Part shown: one piece after another, positions 1 to 6,614 of the stretch
Numbering within the stretch: the stretch's first letter is position 1
Layout of the letters: each line of letters begins with the position of its first letter
Source of the DNA: Planctomycetaceae bacterium
Lineage (GTDB): Bacteria; Planctomycetota; Phycisphaerae; Phycisphaerales; SM1A02
Direction: 5' to 3'
NCBI GenBank assembly: GCA_027490145.1
Contig: JAIXYQ010000010.1
Coordinates: 186,001-250,000 of the forward strand
DNA length: 64,000 bases
Translations under genes and position numbers: made by a program
The notes under the pieces: model-generated
The model's input: the letters and a program-made list of their open reading frames with translations, nothing else
What the model was told of the DNA's origin: nothing
Database searches by the model: none

Positions 1-95
1 GCGGCGTGTTGGGAAGTTCGGCTCTGAGGGATCGCATCCACCCCGTGCCGACACCGGGCGGGTGGCAAACCGGGCAATCCGCGCGCAGGCCAGAC

Positions 96-119
96 GATCC
101 TTCGATCAATCGAACGATC
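96..119. other. Dyad at the 3' end of the NrdR-like gene; left-edge stretch
   Basis: Positions 101-114 form a 6-bp arm palindrome around a CA centre, extended by GATC on both sides with one C:C mismatch. It overlaps the stop codon of the leftward zinc-ribbon gene. No T-run follows on either strand, so a terminator is possible but unproven. Further left, an ATG on the minus strand at 37 opens a frame that runs off the window edge and may be the next phage gene, but twelve codons are too few to call it. Confidence 0.3.
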
Positions 120-303
120 AGGACTCCGACTCCCGCGTCGATGTCCGCCTGCCGCAGTGCCTGCACTCCCGCCTCCTGAGCACCTGGCCCTTGGGAAGCC
201 GACGGAGGTAGACGACCCGCAGGTGCTGGCAGCCGCACGCGCGGCAGGACAGCCCAAGCTTCGTGCCGTCCTTCTCTAGCCCCGTCCGCTTCTCCCGCGG
301 CAT
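118..303 (-). CDS. NrdR-like zinc-ribbon protein, 61 aa
   Basis: A 61-residue basic protein with two CxxC knuckles, CRAC near residue 20 and CRHC near residue 47, separated by an arginine-rich stretch ending in LRRRE. The pattern matches the N-terminal zinc ribbon of the ribonucleotide reductase repressor NrdR (CPxC ... IRRRRECxxCxxRFTT). The ATP-cone domain that follows in true NrdR is absent, so this is a stand-alone ribbon and probably a DNA-binding phage regulator or packaging accessory. The start codon overlaps the stop of the large terminase by one base (TGATG), so the two are translationally coupled. Longer frames upstream lie inside the terminase gene and were not used. Confidence 0.7.
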   Translation of the reverse strand: MPREKRTGLEKDGTKLGLSCRACGCQHLRVVYLRRLPKGQVLRRRECRHCGRRTSTRESES

Positions 304-2609
304 CACCGGCCTCCCTTGCGGATCGCCGAGAGCTTCACGCGCGGCCTCGCGACGACCTTCGCGTCCGTGCCGAAGAGCACCGATCCCTCCATGCTCGCCG
401 CGACCGCGCAGCCGACGAGGCAGTCGAGCCAGTGGTTGTCCGCGCCTGCGAGGCGCAGCTTCCACTCGTCGACCACGCGGCCGCGGCCCTCGGTCTTGAC
501 GCGGTACTCGCTTGTCAGGTGCGCGGCGAAGACCTCGTGCGCACGTGAGTCACGCCCGAAGAGCGAGAGCGATCCAGGGTCGCCGTGCGGCACCGCGAGG
601 CGGGCGTGCACGAAGCTCTTCCAGAAGTTGGTGTCGAAGGTCACGTGCCGCACGGCGCGCTTGCCGCTGACGGTCGGGATGCGCCAGTTGAGGCCGACGC
701 GCTCCCCGCGGCGGCGCTTGTAGTCGCTGAACGGCACGCTCGACGCGCCGACGTAGCGCCCGTGCGAGGGCATCACCGTGCCCGCGTGCTTCGTCTCGCG
801 GCAGAACTGGTAGACGACATCCGTCGACGAGCCCCAGTTCGCATCGACCAGGAGCCGCGAGACACGCACCATCGCGCCGTCATCACGCCGCCACTCGCGG
901 GCGACGAGGTGCTCGGTGACGCGCTCGAGCCCGGCGTAGAGCGATCCCTCGAGCCCGGCGCGCGGACTTGCCGCCGCGAGCGTTCGCTTCACGTCGCGCA
1001 GCGTCCAGGCGGTGCCCGCGGGGAACTTCTGGTCGGGCTCCGTGCCGTAGTCGACGACCGTTCCGCTGAAGTCGTCCTCCCACGCGACGACGCACCAGAA
1101 GAGGCACTTCGCCTGCACGTCGACGAAGGCGGTCAGGTGCGAGGTGCCGATCGGCAGCTCGCCGCGTGGCATGCCGTTGGTCTTCGCCGCGATCGCCTCG
1201 GCGCTGAGCAGCTCGTCGTCGAGCGCAGTCGCCTCGGGCAGCGGATCGTTCTGGTACTCGGCGTGGAACGCAGCCTCGTCCTGGAGACGGAGGTTCATCG
1301 CGTGCTGCAGGGCGCTCGCCTCGTCGTGGTTGAAGCGCGCCTCCCACGCGACCCGCGATCCTTCGTCCATCGCACGGCGGTGCTCGAGGTAGAAGGCGGT
1401 CGCGTCGCGGAGTCCCGAGCCGCTCTTGAGCCCCTCGGCACGCAGCTTCGCGTAGCGGTCCCACAGCGGCTGGTTCGTCGGGAAGGCGTAGACCATCCGC
1501 GTCCGCTCGCCTTGCCACTCCTGGTGCTTCTCCCGATCCAGCAGCCGGTCGGCCAGGTCGTCCTGCCGCACGACGGTGAGCGTCATTAGCCCGGCGATCT
1601 TGCGGCCTGGACCTGCGAGGCCGAGGACGGCGCCCGCAAGGATGCGCTCGCGGTTGGCGCACTGCGACGGGCTGCGTGCGCTCTCGTCGGTCTGAGGGTC
1701 GTCGATCAGGACGAGCGACGGACGGATGCTCGCGCCGTCGGGGCGCTTGTGCTTCATGCCGCGGATGCGGCCGGTGATCCCGCCGACGCGCACGACGGCG
1801 CCCGAGGCGGGCGATCCTGCGACGGACGGCAGCACGATCTCGCGTGCGGTCCACCCGATGTGCGTCTGCTTGCCCATCTGGAGCTGGCCACCAGCGCGCT
1901 GGTGGATTCCCTCGAGCGAGCGGATGGGAAAGCACACCTCCGGGAAGTCGTCGAGGAGGAGGTCGTTGTTCTCGAGCTCGGCCTTGATCGACTCGAGCAT
2001 GCTCGCGGCGTGCTCCTCGTCGCTGCCGATGAGCGCCACGAACTCCCGGTGCCCGTAGAGGAGCGACCAGAGGCAGGCCGTCTCGCAGAGACTCGTCTTG
2101 CCCGAGCCGCGGGGCATCGCCATCGCGAAGAGCCCGCCCTCGAGGACGGCGTTCTCGATGCGGCCGATGACGCGGAGGTGGTCGTCGCTCCAGGCGAGGC
2201 GGAAGGTCTGCGGGAAGTACCGCTCGCAGAAGGTGCGGAAGTCGGATCGGCACGCGGCCTTCCTCGCGGGGTCGGCCACCTCGGGAAGCTCGCCGATGTC
2301 GCGGCCCGAGAGCGAGAGCTGCGCGTTGCGCTGTCGCGCCCGCTCGCGGTGGAGCTCGTAGCCCGAGAGCCCGGACGGCACCGCAGGCTCCGGCTTCGCG
2401 CAACGCTCCCTTCGCACGGCGAGCCACGCGACGTAGCGGAAGAGGTCGATGCCCTTGCCGGTGCCGTCGTCGATGCGAAGGCCGGCGCGGTTGCGATGGC
2501 GCTGCAGCACGCGCTCGCTCGTCACCTCGCCGAGCGGCGTCGAGTTGAGGATGCGGCAGAGCTCGCCCGGGCGGAGCCTTCGCGGATCGAAGCGGGGCGC
2601 GTCAGCCAC
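303..2609 (-). CDS. terL: Phage terminase large subunit
   Basis: A 768-aa DNA-packaging motor and headful nuclease. Residues 166-172 form a Walker A motif (PRGSGKT) and residues 299-304 a Walker B motif (LVLIDD). An RNase H-like nuclease domain begins near residue 494 with AFVDVQ, where D497 is the likely first metal ligand. The first 70 residues are an extra domain that resembles the whole of the small protein encoded just upstream (shared YxAWLAxxxRE). The start is GTG, preceded by GGGAGG at good spacing and overlapping the upstream gene by 8 nt. It acts on concatemeric phage DNA at the portal; the portal gene itself is not in the window. The length suits a large terminase with an N-terminal extension. 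Confidence 0.9.
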   Translation of the reverse strand: MADAPRFDPRRLRPGELCRILNSTPLGEVTSERVLQRHRNRAGLRIDDGTGKGIDLFRYVAWLAVRRERCAKPEPAVPSGLSGYELHRERARQRNAQLSLSGRDIGELPEVADPARKAACRSDFRTFCERYFPQTFRLAWSDDHLRVIGRIENAVLEGGLFAMAMPRGSGKTSLCETACLWSLLYGHREFVALIGSDEEHAASMLESIKAELENNDLLLDDFPEVCFPIRSLEGIHQRAGGQLQMGKQTHIGWTAREIVLPSVAGSPASGAVVRVGGITGRIRGMKHKRPDGASIRPSLVLIDDPQTDESARSPSQCANRERILAGAVLGLAGPGRKIAGLMTLTVVRQDDLADRLLDREKHQEWQGERTRMVYAFPTNQPLWDRYAKLRAEGLKSGSGLRDATAFYLEHRRAMDEGSRVAWEARFNHDEASALQHAMNLRLQDEAAFHAEYQNDPLPEATALDDELLSAEAIAAKTNGMPRGELPIGTSHLTAFVDVQAKCLFWCVVAWEDDFSGTVVDYGTEPDQKFPAGTAWTLRDVKRTLAAASPRAGLEGSLYAGLERVTEHLVAREWRRDDGAMVRVSRLLVDANWGSSTDVVYQFCRETKHAGTVMPSHGRYVGASSVPFSDYKRRRGERVGLNWRIPTVSGKRAVRHVTFDTNFWKSFVHARLAVPHGDPGSLSLFGRDSRAHEVFAAHLTSEYRVKTEGRGRVVDEWKLRLAGADNHWLDCLVGCAVAASMEGSVLFGTDAKVVARPRVKLSAIRKGGR

Positions 2610-2832
2610 CGGCGTCCTCCCTCGTCTTGAGCGCGAGCCACGCCGCGTAGTGCACGAGGTTCACGGTGCCGTCGGGATTCGTCGGCGCGCCGTCCCTGAT
2701 GTCGGCCGCGATCATCGCCTCGGTGACGGGCTCGCCGCCCGCCTTCGCGAGGAGGCGCGCCGCGTCGGCCACGGCGAGCGCGGCGGGATTCACGCGCGCT
2801 GGCGCAGATTTCCCATGCTCAGGGTCCGTCAT
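2602..2832 (-). CDS. Small terminase-like DNA-binding protein, 76 aa (putative)
   Basis: A 76-aa protein directly upstream of and overlapping the large terminase by 8 nt, which is the usual place of a small terminase subunit. Its residues 20-75 align by eye with residues 15-68 of the large terminase: a helix with ARLLAKAG/CRILNS, a helix around VTEAMI/VTSERV, then NLVHYAAWLALKTRE against DLFRYVAWLAVRRE. This suggests one small helical DNA- or protein-binding module used twice. The ATG at 2832 has GGAGG six bases upstream; an earlier in-frame ATG at 2853 lacks a comparable site. The function is inferred from position and this internal similarity only. Confidence 0.55.
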   Translation of the reverse strand: MTDPEHGKSAPARVNPAALAVADAARLLAKAGGEPVTEAMIAADIRDGAPTNPDGTVNLVHYAAWLALKTREDAGG

Positions 2833-2986
2833 GAAAGGCCTCCGTGGCCGCACGTGGCGGCTTCATCTGGGACCTCGCGGGAATTGTCGGAACTATCGGG
2901 AAATGAGCCCCGCGTGCGCTTGCTGACGCCGCGACGTCATGGCCACATGTGCCACGCGCCGCCGAGGTGCGGCAAAGGAGAACGCG

Positions 2987-3208
2987 ATGAAGAACAGCAA
3001 CGACAGCAAGGCCCGCAGCACGAACCGCGCGACGAAGAAGCGCGACGAGGCGATCGAGGCGATCGCCCGGAACATCCTCGAGATCGAGACGCTCGCCGAG
3101 CGCAAGAGCGACTCCCTCGACTTCCACGAGGTCTCGGTGTGGGGCCTCCGCGACGCCCTCCTCGCCGCCTACGAGCTCGGCCTCGCCGCCGCGAAGAAGG
3201 GAGCCTGA
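2987..3208 (+). CDS. Small conserved phage protein, DUF6900-like, 73 aa
   Basis: First gene of a rightward cluster of five. It is a 73-aa protein with a Lys/Arg-rich start and a C-terminal helical motif, SDSLDFHEVSVWGLRDAL, followed by AYELG. I associate this motif with the short DUF6900 family found on phages and plasmids; that is recollection, not a search. AAGGAG lies seven bases before the ATG at 2987, which is why I prefer it to the upstream ATG at 2939. The cluster starts divergently from the terminase genes, leaving about 150 bp (2833-2986) for promoters in both directions. The molecular role is unknown. Confidence 0.65.
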   Translation: MKNSNDSKARSTNRATKKRDEAIEAIARNILEIETLAERKSDSLDFHEVSVWGLRDALLAAYELGLAAAKKGA

Positions 3209-3211
3209 CCG

Positions 3212-3583
3212 ATGAAGCCCAAGAGCACGAAGCGCCCGCCCGCCGCCGCCGCCGACGCGGTCCGCCTGGTCGCCGAGATCGCGAGCCTCCAGGAGAGGCG
3301 CGCCGAGGTCCTCGCGAGGCTCGCCGCCGAGGTGCGCGAGATGGACATCGCGATCGCCCGCGCGACCGACGCCCTCGGCTTCGAGGTGCGGAACGCCCGG
3401 ATCGCGCCCGCCGACATGGCGGCCGCGGTGAAGGACGCGCTCGCCGAGAAGCGGGTGAACACGGGCCAGCTCTGCAGCCGGTTCTGCGACGCGATGGCGC
3501 GCCGCGGCGCGCAGGTCTGGCCGCCCGAGTACCGACCGATCACCAACGGCTGGGACGTGGTCCCGGCCATCACCACCCCTTGA
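3212..3583 (+). CDS. Hypothetical phage protein, 123 aa
   Basis: A 123-aa protein that starts three bases after the previous gene ends, with GGGAG upstream, so the two are co-transcribed. Residues 15-60 are Ala/Glu/Arg-rich and likely form a coiled coil (ERRAEVLARLAAEVREMDI). The C-terminal third is not helical in appearance and contains CSRFCDAM and WPPEYRPITNGWD. I do not recognise the family. It could be a nucleoid- or replication-associated accessory protein like its neighbours, but nothing in the sequence shows this. Confidence 0.55.
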   Translation: MKPKSTKRPPAAAADAVRLVAEIASLQERRAEVLARLAAEVREMDIAIARATDALGFEVRNARIAPADMAAAVKDALAEKRVNTGQLCSRFCDAMARRGAQVWPPEYRPITNGWDVVPAITTP

Positions 3584-3601
3584 GACTGCAGGAGATTCGA
3601 C

Positions 3602-4105
3602 ATGAAGACCGCGACGAAGAACGTGAAGAAGCCCGCCCCGAAGACCGCCGCCAAGACTGCGCCGAAGAAGGCGATGCCGAAGGCCGCGCCGAAGGTCGAC
3701 GCGAAGAAGACCATGCCTCTGGTCGACCCGCGCATCGCCGAGAAGGCGAAGGCGCTCGACGCGGCGGTCGCGAAGCTCGCGACGCCCGGCCTGAAGGCCA
3801 CGCGCAAGGAGGCGCCGAAGCCGGAGCCGAAGCCGGGCGCGAAGCCCGAGCCGAAGAAGGCGCGCAAGATGGGCGCCCTCGACGCCGCCGCGATCGTCCT
3901 CGCCGACGCGGGCAAGCCGATGCGCTCGAAGGAGCTGATCGCCGAGATGGCCAAGCGCGGCCTCTGGACGAGCCCGGGCGGCAAGACGCCGGAGGCCACG
4001 CTCTACGCGGCGATCCTCCGGGAGATCGGCGCCAAGGGCGCGGCCGCCCGCTTCGCCCGCGCTGGCAAGGGCGAGTTCACCTCCACGAAGAAGGGAGGTG
4101 CCTGA
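3602..4105 (+). CDS. Histone H1-like tail fused to a HARE-HTH domain
   Basis: A 167-aa protein in two parts. Residues 1-90 are Lys/Ala/Pro-rich with repeated KPAPK/KPEPK blocks, like histone H1 or bacterial H1-like proteins, and should bind DNA non-specifically. Residues 91-160 fit the HARE-HTH winged-helix domain (helix, GKPMRSKELIAEM, RGLW, GKTPEATLYAAI, then FARAGKGEFT). HARE-HTH domains occur in bacterial RNA polymerase delta and in eukaryotic ASXL and HB1, and have been proposed to read or protect modified DNA. AGGAG precedes the ATG. The neighbouring methyltransferase at 4624-5814 makes a role on modified DNA plausible, but that is inference. Confidence 0.75.
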   Translation: MKTATKNVKKPAPKTAAKTAPKKAMPKAAPKVDAKKTMPLVDPRIAEKAKALDAAVAKLATPGLKATRKEAPKPEPKPGAKPEPKKARKMGALDAAAIVLADAGKPMRSKELIAEMAKRGLWTSPGGKTPEATLYAAILREIGAKGAAARFARAGKGEFTSTKKGGA

Positions 4106-4108
4106 GCC

Positions 4109-4330
4109 ATGCGCGAAACCGAGATCGAGGACCTCCTGCGCCGCCTCATCGAGGCGGCCGCGACCGGCGACCAGGACGCGCTCGAGGAGGCCGCATCGGA
4201 GGTGGCCGACCGCATCGGCGGCGTGCGCACCTTCGAGGACGATGGCGTCCTCTCGATGAACCGCGGGCTCGTGATCGACGCGGTCGAGGGCGGGCGCGAG
4301 TTCCAGATGCAGATCGTGAGGAGCCGGTAG
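4109..4330 (+). CDS. Hypothetical small acidic phage protein, 73 aa
   Basis: A 73-aa acidic protein three bases downstream of the HARE-HTH gene. The N-terminal 40 residues are a predicted helical pair rich in Glu/Ala/Leu (LLRRLIEAAATGDQDALEE), and the rest is likely beta (VLSMNRGLVIDAV, EFQMQIVRS). The tight spacing puts it in the same transcript as the genes around it. No family is recognised. Confidence 0.5.
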   Translation: MRETEIEDLLRRLIEAAATGDQDALEEAASEVADRIGGVRTFEDDGVLSMNRGLVIDAVEGGREFQMQIVRSR

Positions 4331-4333
4331 GCC

Positions 4334-4621
4334 ATGGCCTTCCGCATCACCGCCAACGTGGCGCCCGGGCTTGTGCGCGACCCGCACAGGCTCGCGCGCA
4401 TCGACCGCGCCGTCGGCCGGGAGCGCATGGAGTCCTGGCATCCGCGCGGCCAGCCGCACGGCTGCATCGCATGGCAGACGGAGACGCGCGACGAGGCGCT
4501 TCGACTTCGGACGATGCTTGCGCACGCGATGCTCGCGACCCTCGACCACATGGGCGTGAATCCCGAGCCAGACGCGATGCTCCGCTCGGTGCGCATCGAG
4601 GGTCGCGATGACGGCGAGTGA
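4334..4621 (+). CDS. Hypothetical phage protein, 95 aa
   Basis: Last gene of the rightward cluster, 95 aa, three bases after its predecessor. It contains RIDRAVGRERMESW and a Leu/Ala-rich helix, LRLRTMLAHAMLATL, and is otherwise unrecognised. Its stop codon lies two bases from the stop codon of the converging methyltransferase gene, so there is no room for a terminator between them and the two transcripts probably overlap. Confidence 0.5.
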   Translation: MAFRITANVAPGLVRDPHRLARIDRAVGRERMESWHPRGQPHGCIAWQTETRDEALRLRTMLAHAMLATLDHMGVNPEPDAMLRSVRIEGRDDGE

Positions 4622-4623
4622 CC

Positions 4624-5814
4624 TCACTCGCTGCCCTCCGCCTGGACGCGCTCGGCCTTCCTGCCGGTGAACTCCTCCCAGCGGCGCACCACGACATCGC
4701 AGTAGCCCGGGTCGAGCTCCATCGCGAGGCATGCGCGCCCGGTGCGCTCGCAGGCGATGACGGTCGTGCCGCTTCCCGCGAAGGGCTCGTAGACCGTGTC
4801 GGCCAGGTGGTTGCGCACCGGGCGCTCCATGCACTCGACCGGCTTCTGCGTGCCGTGCCCGTGGCCCGCGTCGTCGCGCGCTGGGATCGACCAGAGCGTC
4901 GTCTGCGTGCGGTCGTCGGTGCGGTGGCCCTTGCCGCCCTCGCGGACGGCGTACCAGCATGGCTCGTGCTGCCAGTGGTAGTCGCCGCGGCTGAGGGCCA
5001 TGCGGTCCTTCGCCCAGATGATCTGCGCCCGGATCGCGAAGCCCGCCTGCTCGAGCGACCGCTGCACGGTCGAGGCGAAGACCCCGGCGTGGTAGACGTA
5101 GGCCACGTCGCCGGGAAAGAGCTTCCATGCCTCGGTCCAGTCGGCGCGGTCGTCGTTCATGACCTTGCCCATGCGCGCGGTGTTCCCCGTGAGCCCGGCG
5201 TCCATGCGCCACTCGGGGTCGTACTCCACGCCGTAGGGCGGGTCGGTGACCATGAGCGTGGGCACGGCGCCGTCGAGGAGCCGCGTCACGTCGGCCGCAC
5301 TCGTCGAGTCGCCGCAGAGCAGCCGGTGCTTCCCGAGCAGCCACAGGTCGCCCGGCTTCGTGACCGGATCGACCGGCTTCTCGGGGACGGCATCGGGATC
5401 GGTGAGCCCCTCGGTGCCTGCGGGCGCGAGGAGCTTCGCGAGCTCCTCCTCGTCGAAGCCCAGCAGCGTCCAGTCGATGCCTGTGCCGCGGAGGGCGTCG
5501 AGCTCGATCGAGAGCATCGATGTGTCCCAGGAGGCGAGCTCGGCGGTCTTGTTGTCGGCCAGCCGGTAGGCGCGGATCTCGTCGGCGGTCAGGTCGGTTG
5601 CGACATGCACCGGCACGGTCGCGAGCCCGAGGCGCTGGGCGGCGCGGAAGCGGGTGTGCCCTGCGACGATGACGCCGTCAGCATCGACGACGATCGGCTG
5701 GCGGAATCCGAACCTGCGGATGCTCTCAGCGACGGCCTCGACCGCGTCGTCGTTCTGCCGCGGGTTGTTGGCGTACGGCTTTACCTCGGTGATCGGTCTT
5801 GTCTCGATCCTCAT
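4624..5814 (-). CDS. ParB-domain / DNA adenine (or N4-cytosine) methyltransferase fusion
   Basis: A 396-aa protein. Residues 1-105 are a ParB/Srx-like domain (PYANNPRQND, RFGFRQPIVVDADGVIVAGH, RLADNK). Residues 160-396 are an amino-methyltransferase with DPPYG at 191-195 (motif IV), HGTQKPVECMERP near 320 and FAGSGT at 345-350 (motif I). Motif IV before motif I is the beta-class order, and DPPY fits N6-adenine or N4-cytosine methylation using S-adenosylmethionine. No restriction gene is adjacent, so it is an orphan methylase that may protect phage DNA or tag it for packaging or replication. The ATG at 5814 has GGAGGG upstream and lies inside the 3' end of the HTH gene, an 89-nt overlap. Confidence 0.88.
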   Translation of the reverse strand: MRIETRPITEVKPYANNPRQNDDAVEAVAESIRRFGFRQPIVVDADGVIVAGHTRFRAAQRLGLATVPVHVATDLTADEIRAYRLADNKTAELASWDTSMLSIELDALRGTGIDWTLLGFDEEELAKLLAPAGTEGLTDPDAVPEKPVDPVTKPGDLWLLGKHRLLCGDSTSAADVTRLLDGAVPTLMVTDPPYGVEYDPEWRMDAGLTGNTARMGKVMNDDRADWTEAWKLFPGDVAYVYHAGVFASTVQRSLEQAGFAIRAQIIWAKDRMALSRGDYHWQHEPCWYAVREGGKGHRTDDRTQTTLWSIPARDDAGHGHGTQKPVECMERPVRNHLADTVYEPFAGSGTTVIACERTGRACLAMELDPGYCDVVVRRWEEFTGRKAERVQAEGSE

Positions 5815-6184
5815 CCGTTCCCTCCGTTGATGGTGCTTGCTTGAAGCGCTCGACCGCCTGCTTCAGGTCGGCCGGGTCGTAGCGCACGACGTTCCGCATG
5901 CGGACGCACGGGACGGGACCTCGCGGCGACGAGATCTCCCACAGGTAGCGCTCGCTGATACCGAGGAAGCGCGCGGCATCGCGCGTCGAGAGGAGTCCAC
6001 GCTCGCGGGTCTCCTCCTCGTTGAGCTTGTTCCATCCGGTCAGCCGCGGCGCGGCCTCGGGCGCGGAGCGCTCCTGCGACTCGCGTCGCCTGATGTCGGC
6101 GGCCTCGTCGCGTGCGGACAGGAACTCGAGCATCGCCTCGGCAAGGCGGTGCGCTGCGGCGGTCTCTCTGGCAGTTGGCTTCAT
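5726..6184 (-). CDS. HTH (excisionase / MerR-type) DNA-binding protein
   Basis: A 152-aa protein whose residues 80-130 form a helix-turn-helix of the excisionase/HTH_17 type (LLSTRDAARFLGISERYLWEI, then RYDPADLKQAVERF). The N-terminal 75 residues are helical and charged. The last 30 residues are very basic (RRRGRGRR) and overlap the methyltransferase gene by 89 nt in another frame. The ATG at 6184 has AAAGGAGC upstream; longer frames reach into the gene-free region and lack such a site. It may be the excisionase or an early regulator, and it is co-transcribed with the methylase. Confidence 0.7.
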   Translation of the reverse strand: MKPTARETAAAHRLAEAMLEFLSARDEAADIRRRESQERSAPEAAPRLTGWNKLNEEETRERGLLSTRDAARFLGISERYLWEISSPRGPVPCVRMRNVVRYDPADLKQAVERFKQAPSTEGTDEDRDKTDHRGKAVRQQPAAERRRGRGRR

Positions 6185-6614
6185 GGGTGAAGCTCCTTTC
6201 TGCCGCACAGCATCGCCGCCTTCGCCGCAGGCCGCCGCGTTTGGCTTCTGTGCCCTCGGTGGGCCAGGTGGCGCCGTGACCGCCACGAGCGCGGCGGACG
6301 CGTCCTGGGGCAACGTGGCGCGAGCGGTGGGCCAGAGGCGAGAGGCGCGACCCACGCGAAACAAACTCAGTCGCGATCGCCTGCTCCTCCGAAGGGCCAA
6401 GCAAGGCTTTCAGGCGCCCGGGAGGACCCAATCGTTCAGATCGGTCCGAGATATCGCAGGGGGTCCCTTGAAGGATCTCCGACGCGCGGAGGGCCTGTTT
6501 TGTAGTAGTTTTAGAGAAGAGAGAGATATTCTTCATTCTTTCTCTCCCTCCACCCGTGCACACACGCGCACGCGTACGCGCGCGGAGTTCTTAGGAAAGA
6601 TTGAACTATTGAAG
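6185..6614. other. 430-bp gene-free region: dyads, AT-rich block, alternating purine-pyrimidine tract
   Basis: No gene is supported here. Reading rightwards it holds a nested dyad at 6424-6466 (GGACCC paired with GGGTCC, enclosing TCGG/CCGA at 6441-6449), an AT-rich purine/pyrimidine-skewed block at about 6490-6545, and a 30-bp perfectly alternating pyrimidine-purine tract at 6555-6584, a sequence type that favours Z-DNA. The primase gene ends at its right and the HTH/methylase leader begins at its left. It could be the phage origin, a leader RNA for the methylase operon, or a transcription stop for the replication operon. The AT-rich block contrasts strongly with the surrounding GC-rich sequence. 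Confidence 0.5.

Noticed and set aside
585-1589. Long open frame on the plus strand opposite the terminase
   Set aside because: It is a shadow of the GC-rich terminase gene: it lacks a ribosome site and recognisable motifs, while the minus strand carries complete Walker and nuclease motifs.
2449-4611. 720-codon plus-strand frame across the early gene cluster
   Set aside because: Arg/Gly/Pro-rich low-complexity product spanning several supported genes in other frames; typical of high-GC third-position bias.
2819-5344. 841-codon minus-strand frame across the small-gene cluster
   Set aside because: It overlaps the methyltransferase and all five small rightward genes, each with its own start and spacing; the composition is that of an antisense shadow.
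5811-6563. Minus-strand frame beginning in the AT-rich block with GGAGGG upstream (MKNISLFSK)
   Set aside because: The start region looks tempting, but the rest is Arg-rich, overlaps the HTH gene out of frame and has no family pattern. It is kept only as a remote possibility of a leader peptide.
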